A stretch of DNA of 64,000 bases from Pristionchus mayeri. Taxonomy: Eukaryota; Nematoda; Chromadorea; Rhabditida; Neodiplogasteridae. A program made the position numbers and the translations under genes. Location of the stretch: positions 18,600,001 to 18,664,000 of the forward strand of contig BTRK01000004.1 of the NCBI GenBank assembly GCA_036245805.1, given 5' to 3'. Position 1 is the stretch's first letter; the number at the start of each line of letters is the position of its first letter. Below are positions 57,087 through 64,000 of this stretch, piece after piece. Under the pieces are notes generated by a model. That model was not told the origin of the DNA. It did not search any database and saw only the letters and a list, made by a program, of their open reading frames with translations.

Positions 57087-59132
57087 ATGCCGTCCAGCTC
57101 GGTCGCTTCTCTCGTTTTCTATAGCATTGTTGCTGCACTTGGAGTGAGTTAATTCAATTTATTTTTCGGTTGACCAACAATTTATCCAGTGAAACGTAGA
57201 TGTTCAGGCACTATTGAACATCGTCGTTCTTTACGCGTTCGTCAAAGGAAAACTCGCTAGTGCAAAGGTTCATTGCTTCGCATTCTTCCTTCCCATTAGC
57301 ATGTCCGGAATTACACCATCACCTCTTCGTTCTACACACTTTTCACTTTTCCACCGGCCCAATATCTAGAGGGTGTACTGATTGAAACAATGCTATTGTT
57401 TCTCCACCTCTACTTTTCCATTAATGGTCGTGTATTCTCCCTCGCTCAGTTCCCCTCCATCTACATTCTCGCACTGCAAACCCTCATCGTGGACGCAGTC
57501 TTCATCTCCATTCATCTCTTCTACTGGATTCCCAAAGCGATTGACCCGGTTTGTATCCTGTAGCGATTGTTCGAGCAACTATTTCTTCCAGGATTTCCTA
57601 ACTTTTCTCGGATACGACACCTTGATTCTCCGAATGGCTGATTCCATCGGGACGTATGCCTGGTTCCACAACGCACTCTCACATGTCTTCATCGCATCGA
57701 ATCGGCAAGAAAAGTGACGTAATCTGATTGATCTTTGATCTCACTCAGATTTGTGGTTATTGTCTTCTTCTCTCGCACGTTCTTCACTCGACGTCGTGTG
57801 ATCCTCATGGCCATCTTCCATCATCTCCTTTCTCTTTCTATCACTTTCCTCACTCAATTCTCAATTCCCTGCTGCAGGTAAGGTAAATCATTAAGATACA
57901 AGATGGATGTCGTGTGCCTCGAATAGACGATAAGAATCCCTTCTGCCTATGCGCACAAATTGTGTCTTGTTTGTAGTATGCGTCAGCACCCTAGTTTTGG
58001 TGGGCAATATTTAGCAATGCACTCGTTTGATTGAAATAGCTCTTCTTCTTCAGACTTTCCTTCAACTTTTCGATCTTCTCATACTTCAATGTACCCAATG
58101 GCAACCTTCCGAACTACTCCGATATCTTCTTCACAGTCCCAATCAATCTGGCTAGTACACTCTCTTCACTCTTCTGTTATTCGATGGTATAAGTCTCGCC
58201 TTTTTGCATACAATTTGCATTACTCTTTATACTCTCTCAACCATAAAGATGAACGGTAGTGGGCGGTAAAGGTCGTGCTCTTTCGAGCGAGTTGGCAAAT
58301 GGGTCTAACATCAGAAAATATCATCGTGCTTTCATTCTCAATAATTCTATTTTCAGATAATCTACACAGTGAGAAGTACCAGATCGAAAATAGTGAGTAT
58401 CGCTATGCTACAGCGGAGAAGGAGTGAATACAGGTGGGGAGGAAGGGAGGGAGGGCGAATTTGCAAATGCAGCGCTTACTTTGTCTCCATAAGTTCCTCT
58501 TATCCATGCAAAGAGAGTGATAGATGGTGCGGGGTAGAGTTCGAGATAGTTCATAACTTCCTCCTTTCAAAAAATCTCTAGCAATTCAGCTGGTCGAGAG
58601 AATACGGGAAACGAAGGTCGGCAAATATAGTTCTCCCTCCTACAGTGCAAAATTACAGAATTGTTTCATTATACCATGAACTCTCTAATCGTTCGGCCGA
58701 GATAGTGTGAACTGAGAAGACTACTCGTCCCGTTGTAGCTACGCACTGCAGTTCGCTTCTCTAGCAGGGATCTTCTCATTCTGCTGGATTTCCTTCCGTG
58801 TCTTCCCTCTTCTCATCCCCCTCTCCGATCCGAGTCTATCCTGGATATTCGGGTAGGCACTTGACGAGGAAAGAAGCAATTAAAGGCAAACTTTCACTAG
58901 AAAACAACCGAAATATGAAGATTCTTCTCTTCCAATGGTAATAGCAATAACGTTCTTCAGTCTGACTACTGTCTTCACAATTGTCAACTGCTTCATGAAT
59001 GCCCTCGTCTATCTCGTATACAACAACGACGTCAGTGAACATACTCTTGCACGCCTGGGCACTAATAGTGACGAGGAAATGAATGATGACAAATATGCAA
59101 TTTCGAAGAATATATTTCTCGACGTTTTCTGA
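57087..59132 (+). CDS. Srx-type chemoreceptor GPCR, 315 residues
   Basis: Ten exons in phase: 57087-57143, 57208-57267, 57450-57548, 57592-57704, 57749-57877, 58054-58186, 58357-58392, 58582-58616, 58739-58852 and 58961-59132 (948 bases). TM1 spans SLVFYSIVAALGALLNIVVL; TM2 IYILALQTLIVDAVFISIH; TM3 WFHNALSHVFIASNRF, where the NRF motif typical of Srx (IAxNRF) forms only if intron 4 is spliced as a GC-AG intron (donor GCAAGA). TM4 is MAIFHHLLSLSITFLTQF; TM5 includes INLASTLSSLFCY; TM6 LAGIFSFCWISF; TM7 TIVNCFMNALVYLVYNNDV. Expected in chemosensory cilia. The first Met could lie further upstream. A repeat copy ends 35 bases before the start. Confidence 0.87.
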
Positions 59133-59583
59133 AGATAAAATGGGGCAGAATTTAGATGTAAATATTTGTTGCGTGTTACCATGAAATATGAAATATAAAG
59201 CAATTGAAGGTTCGACGACAACTGCCATTCCTGGGAACGCAATTGGTTGTATCTCAAGGAACGACTCTGAATGTCGAAACTACGAACATAAAGACATGAT
59301 TCTCGTATGATGACTATCATAAACAAATAACAAAAAGTTGATGGTCATGTGGTAAGACAAAGTTGAGAGAGAGAGAGAGAGCAACTGGTTTATCTCCAGA
59401 TTAATTGAAGTCTCGGGAAAAACATAGGAACATACGCAATTACAACTGCATACAATTAATTTACTCATTTTGAATCAATAGTATGACGATTGATCAATGT
59501 TGGCAATACATATAGATAATTACTGGATTAGAGTATATTACTACATAGCTGCAAGTCCTTTATTGTATCGGGTCTGGCTCTCA
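59133..59583. other. Intergenic between convergent genes
   Basis: Holds the 3' ends of the Srx-like and the minus-strand secreted-protein genes. A (GA)n run lies at 59367-59380. No gene. Confidence 0.5.
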
Positions 59584-60530
59584 TTAGTTCGGGACAGCAC
59601 ACATGTATAGCACCTCCATCGCACGTGCCTCGAACTCTTCCTTCGTCTCCTCCTTGTTGAATGCTGCAAATTTCCATTTATTTTTACTTTTTTTTCCGAA
59701 ACGAAATAATATTTACTATGAAAACTCGCATCTGATTCTCACCCTTGTCTTTGATTTTCCATTTACCGGTTTCCGTGTCACACGTGAAAGTTTCGATGGT
59801 CACGACACCAGCCTGAAATTAAATTGACTCGAGGGATCCATTTTGGTGTTTGCAAGACTGCCTAATGTATGCAGTGTGTCTGCACTCGTCGGAATTTCGT
59901 TATTTCAGAAAGAGAGAGATAACGTGATTTTCCTTCATCATTCTCAACATTCTCCACTCATGGATGCATTTGAATTATCAATATCCTATGCAACTAGTAC
60001 TCGATCGCTAATTCACCTTTGTATTCGCCACGGGATTTCCTTTTGCGCACGTGAACTTCGTCTTCGTCACCGTCGGTTCTACGCATTCCTTAAATTTTGC
60101 ACCTGCTGTACATGCAGGTGGTGTCCAGAAGTTGGTGAACTCCGTGCACTCCTTAGCTGCAATTTACAGATGTAATATCGTCGAAAAACATTCTATTTTA
60201 TTAGATTGTGCTGGAATCATTCTCTAAAAAGTCTTAGTGGTATTTACATTTAGATGCATAGCTGATTTTTTTCTAATCTTTTGTAGATTATTAATTGCCA
60301 ATTAGAGTGAGATCTGGAAAGAGTCTGAGGAGGGAGGACACAATTCTCAAACATTGACAGATTTCAGTCGCTTTCTACACCCACATGTCTGCGCTGGCTC
60401 AAAAGTTAACTATTGTTCAAAACTCACGCTTCTCCACTGGTTTTGGCCTGGGTCTTCTTGGCGAGTGAGGGGCACACGCAAGGGAAGAGGAGATGAGAAG
60501 AGCGACGGAGAGGAGGAGGAGACGAGTCAT
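59584..60530 (-). CDS. Secreted six-cysteine protein, copy 1 (130 residues)
   Basis: Four minus-strand exons: 60428-60530, 60017-60156, 59743-59812 and 59584-59663 (393 bases). A signal peptide (MTRLLLLSVALLISSSLAC) is followed by a basic, proline-rich linker (APHSPRRPRPKP). The mature part has six cysteines: KECTEF, PPACTAG, FKECVEP, FTCAKGNPVA, FTCDTETGKW and YMCAVPN. The spacing FxCxxGxPVA...FTCDxxTGKW recalls a sushi/CCP-like half-domain, but that is a resemblance only. It is paralogous to the plus-strand gene at 61760-62714, with the same exon lengths. Function unknown; extracellular. Confidence 0.85.
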
Positions 60531-61759
60531 GGCTGAACTGATGCCATCCTACCTTGGCGCACTCCTTTTATGCCATCGTGCTGGATCAGGATTCATCTCA
60601 GTTCTGCAATAATTTTAGAGAATTAGATGGTTTCTCATTAGAGACAGGCAGTCAGAGAAGTGGCAGAGAGTGTTGCATCCAGAGAGGTTTTCTCATTCTC
60701 TCCCACATCATTCATCTCACTTTCCCTAAATGGTTCCTTGTCTCTCTAATTCTCTCGTTGCTCGAAGGATTTTCGATCTCCGGGGATCGCTTGTTTTAAT
60801 GATCTTGCCATTCGATGTGGTAGTGCAAAAAGTATGCAGAAGCGCAGAAAAGTTGACGCAGAGTGTCGCATTTCTGCGAGGTTTTTGTTTGGAACTTTGA
60901 GAACCAGTAACTATAATATTTTCAGATATGCCGAATCCTTCTGGATCTACAACATGTCGTGTGCATATTGTGTTTTCGGAGATTCCTCATTTTACCTAAA
61001 ACAGCTTTCCCTTTCGTAATTCCGCAATTCAAAAGAGAAAATACACACATATGAAAGATTCGTTGCGTGAAAAATAAGGAGTTTTACATAAATAACTATC
61101 GCTGAAGTAATTTCGAAATGGTGATGCAACAGTGATTAATCATATCTCCGAGTTGCCTGATCAGATGGCTGTTGTCCTTATCGGTAGTGCGGCTGGGTGG
61201 GGCTTAGAGTGAGGATATGTTAAAAGATTTTGGCATACGGCTAATGCTGTCTTTATTTTCGATACATCTCACCGATTAAGAGTGGGCAAAAGTAAGGGCC
61301 GCTTACTCGGCCATTATTTCACTTCTCAAACTCGACACACGACATCTTCCACGTCCTGGAACTAAGTATTCGAGTTGTCTAATAATCAATATTTTTTTTA
61401 AATTCCTAATATATTTCAAACAGAAACGGACATTTTGCTTCGTCTTTTCTGCATTTCTGCAGACTTTTTGCAGAATCACATCGAAAGATCATTAGTGCAA
61501 GTGATCCTAGGAGATCTAAAATCCTGCGTGCAAGGAGAACATGAGAGGGACAAGGAATCAACGAGAGTGAAAGTGAGGGAATGATGTAGGAGAGAATTCC
61601 AATTATCTTGAGATACCACGTTCTCTACCCTTTTCTCTGACTGCCCGTCTCTAATGAATCCATCTAATTCTCTAAAATTATTGCAGAACTGATATGAATC
61701 CTGATCCAGCAAGGTGGAATAAAAGGAGGGCGCCGAGGTAGGATGGCATCAGTTCAGCA
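60531..61759. promoter_or_regulatory. Divergent promoter region between two paralogues, with inverted-repeat halves
   Basis: Sequences next to the two start codons are mirror copies: about 60535-60745 matches about 61555-61757 inverted, including GGTAGGATGGCATCAGTTCA and ATTCTCTAAAATTATTGCAG with its mirror. Each side has an A/T-rich AATAAAAGG-type box (CCTTTTATG at 60567-60575, GGAATAAAAGG at 61717-61727) about 40 bases from the ATG, a candidate TATA-like element. The central 0.8 kb (60746-61554) is unique and shows no gene. Confidence 0.6.
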
Positions 61760-62714
61760 ATGACTCGTCTCTTCTTCCTATCCTTCGCTCTTCTCATCGC
61801 CTCTTCCCTTGCCTGTGCTCCTCACTCGCCAAGAAGACCCAGGCCAAAACCAGAGGAGAAGAGTGAGTACTGTAGATGCAACAGAATAATTTAGAGACAG
61901 AGAGTTTTTTCCCTTTTTACAGTGGCATCGAATAGTAATGAAAATCGCAAATAGAGCAATGTAATAGTAGATGGACTAAAGAGAAATAAGAAGGACGTGA
62001 TGTCGTGTGAATTGAGCGCAGGTAATTTCAGTTATTTTCAGAACCGTGTTCTGCTAAGCTGGAGCAGCTGACTACTGCTATGTGCAAAGATCCTGGGGCG
62101 ATCGATTGCGTGAATCCCGATAAAAATGACACGGAACAGTTCAAATGCCCGACTGGATCAAAGCCGGTGGCCAAGGGAGCTGTAAGTGGATTTTGCTTGC
62201 TTTAAATTATATAGGTAAAATAGATATTGAACACATTGTTTTGAGTGCTTTGAGTGTGAGCATGGGTACATGGAACGAGCAAAAGTTGTTCAAAGGGAGT
62301 TCTAATGCAATCTTTTTAGCAACTTAAAAAATTAACGGTGCTTAGAGATGCGGTACCGTTACTGTGTAAGTTAAAATGCATGGATCTTCTAACCGAATGA
62401 GAGAATGGAAATGACTGAGTGCTGACAATTATGCCCAAATTTCAGAAGGAAATGAAGACTCTTGACTCGATCACTTGCGACTCGAAGAAGGGAGAATGGG
62501 TGTTCCGCATTGGTGGTGAGTTGATGCGCAAGGATGATTTTCATTTTTTTTATCGATCCCTGTTCTAAACATTTCTTCCCTCACCTCATAATTAGTAAAG
62601 CATGATTTAAATAGTAAATAAGCACATTTTTAAGGCAATGATAAGGACAAGACCAAGTTGGAAACTGACGACGTTGGCGCCGGAGCAAAGTTCGGCTGCC
62701 TCAAAGACAAATGA
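61760..62714 (+). CDS. Secreted six-cysteine protein, copy 2 (130 residues)
   Basis: Exons 61760-61862, 62042-62181, 62446-62515 and 62635-62714, in phase, with lengths 103, 140, 70 and 80, identical to copy 1. A signal peptide (MTRLFFLSFALLIASSLAC) precedes APHSPRRPRPKPEEK, nearly identical to copy 1. The mature part is much more diverged: KPCSAKL, TAMCKDPG, AIDCVNPD, FKCPTGSKPVAKG, ITCDSKKGEW and FGCLKDK, keeping the six cysteines and the CxxGxxPVA and CDxxxGxW spacing. The last intron uses an AAG acceptor (TTTTAAG). Probably secreted; role unknown. Confidence 0.87.
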
Positions 62715-63744
62715 AGAGGCGAACACTGAACAGCAAGCATTCGTTTCAGCAATTATAGTAGTCCAATCTCACAATAATCATTTTTCACTTTTAATCATTT
62801 GGCAGCTACAAAATGGGCGCACCACATGACGTATTTTCCTAGTGGAATTGGGAGGGGGTAAGCAAACTACACAAAAGTAGAAAAGAACGTTCAATGGGAT
62901 GACAATGATGACCAAGACCCGCGAAATCGCAATTCCTCCCCTCGCATGTTGCGAAATCCGAGGAGATGGAGGGATTTCAATACCGCAATTCAATAGCGAA
63001 TAGCCAACCATAAAACACATAAAACTTGAGAATTTGGCAACAATTTATTTACATAAATTGTTCTTCTTCTTGCTTTCTTCAATATTAGCTACAGATGAAA
63101 AAGCGAAGCTGTGGGCCACAAACTTTGTCGGGTAATTCTCTGATGCCAATAGTCTGACTGAGTTTTGCCACAAGATGACAGCCATAAAAAATCGTAAGCA
63201 TGTTTCCTGGCACAATACTTACTGGATTAGATTTCAACCATGGAAATGCAACACTCTACAGTTCCCATTTCCTAAAACCTAAGTCGAAGTCGGAGATGCA
63301 ATTGGCGCTATTCTCGTTCTCCCTTCAACCCCTGTCCGCTCGTTGAGCAGCCACTGCTCGAGTGCACATTACTCGTGTTTCTCTCATTGCTCGACGTATT
63401 CTCGCTCGAAGAGTACTGCAAACAGGGTACTCTTCCAGTTGAGAAATGATAGCGAAATCAGTAATTTCCAAGCCGATGTTGCAATCTCCACAATTTTACC
63501 AATGATATGCATACGCGAAATTGTAAACTCGACGAACCCGCTCATTTGATAATATTGTTGATTGTGCTTGGAAAGACTTTTGTGCAGTTTCAAACTACCG
63601 AACCACATGATCACAAAGAAATGCAAAGGTTCCAATTCCAGTAATACTGATCGTGATCATTTTACTGACACACCGGGTTTAGATAATTTGTTTTTATTCG
63701 ATTATTGACTTTATGGATGCGAACGTGAAAGGCTAATCTGCATC
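62715..63744. other. Intergenic, no gene seen
   Basis: No frame with a motif or signal peptide. Contains short CTCG-rich stretches near 63340-63410. The 3' ends of two convergent genes lie at its borders. Confidence 0.45.
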
Positions 63745-63942
63745 CTACACTGAAGAATGTTCCTCTCCTTCCTCGATATCAGACAAATCAAAGACAACTG
63801 TGGTCTGGCTGACTTTCGGTATCAAATGCCCGTTGCAGAACGAACAAAATCCAGCATGTTTCCATGCTCGCCCGGAAATAACTTCGGGGGACAACTGTTC
63901 ATCGTAGAAGAAAGATACGTCCCGAACACATGACCTATTCTT
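63745..63942 (-). CDS. Last exon of an unidentified gene (continues beyond the window)
   Basis: Minus strand: acceptor TTTCCAG next to 63942, then 66 open codons to a stop at 63745-63747. The peptide includes VRDVSFFYDEQLSPEV, HAGFCSFCNGHLIPK (a CxxC pair) and an acidic end (DLSDIEEGEEHSSV). No family recognised. The frame also stays open upstream of the acceptor for some bases, so the exon start is inferred. Confidence 0.5.
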   Translation of the reverse strand, partial: KNRSCVRDVSFFYDEQLSPEVISGRAWKHAGFCSFCNGHLIPKVSQTTVVFDLSDIEEGEEHSSV

Positions 63943-64000
63943 CTGGAAAGTGCCTTTTGGCGTTTTTTTCAGTATAAAAAGTAGTCGTACCAGTCTGCCC

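Overview
The window is nuclear DNA of a nematode. Evidence: short introns, four chemoreceptor-type 7TM genes of nematode-only kinds (Srd-, Sri-, Srv/Srg- and Srx-like), a CYP2-clan P450, a nematode-style nuclear hormone receptor and a lysosomal-lipase homologue. A diplogastrid such as Pristionchus is a guess from general look only. No gene symbol is given because none could be verified. Exon models were built by hand from splice signals, reading phase and family motifs. Models whose exon lengths sum to whole codons (P450, lipase, Srv/Srg-like, Srx-like, the two secreted proteins, the Srd-like fragment) are the most reliable.

Layout. 1-5 kb is mostly non-coding, with two possible exons and a 0.9-kb mariner-type element. 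5.05-13.53 kb is a nested stack of transposons: a decayed mariner split by a second TA-flanked element, which holds long palindromes, one of which holds a third mariner. 14.66-15.48 kb is another palindrome. 16.1-19.8 kb carries an Srd-like receptor fragment and an Sri-like receptor (both minus). 20.8-21.3 kb is a compact hairpin. 21.56-33.25 kb is one P450 gene (minus, 14 exons). Its second intron is 8.5 kb long and contains a 6.2-kb inverted repeat with another gene at its centre. 35.74-37.50 kb is an Srv/Srg-like receptor (minus). 38.29-40.77 kb is an acid-lipase-like gene (plus), whose active-site exon end has become a minisatellite. 41.9-50.0 kb is a second repeat-rich block: a TA-flanked MITE, a TTAA-flanked palindrome, a palindrome carrying a mariner, and a large degenerate palindrome abutting a nuclear receptor gene at 50.08-52.6 kb (minus), which is itself interrupted by a 529-bp TIR element. 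52.8-55.4 kb is AT-rich degenerate tandem repeat. 55.67-56.87 kb is a TTAA-flanked palindrome. 57.09-59.13 kb is an Srx-like receptor (plus). 59.58-62.71 kb is a divergent pair of paralogous secreted six-cysteine proteins with identical exon sizes. The right edge holds the last exon of an unidentified minus-strand gene.

No operon or joint pathway is evident. The genes are environment-facing (chemosensation, detoxification, lipid hydrolysis, secreted proteins, a nuclear receptor) and sit among unusually dense inverted-repeat elements that have split introns, reached exons and promoters, and truncated genes.
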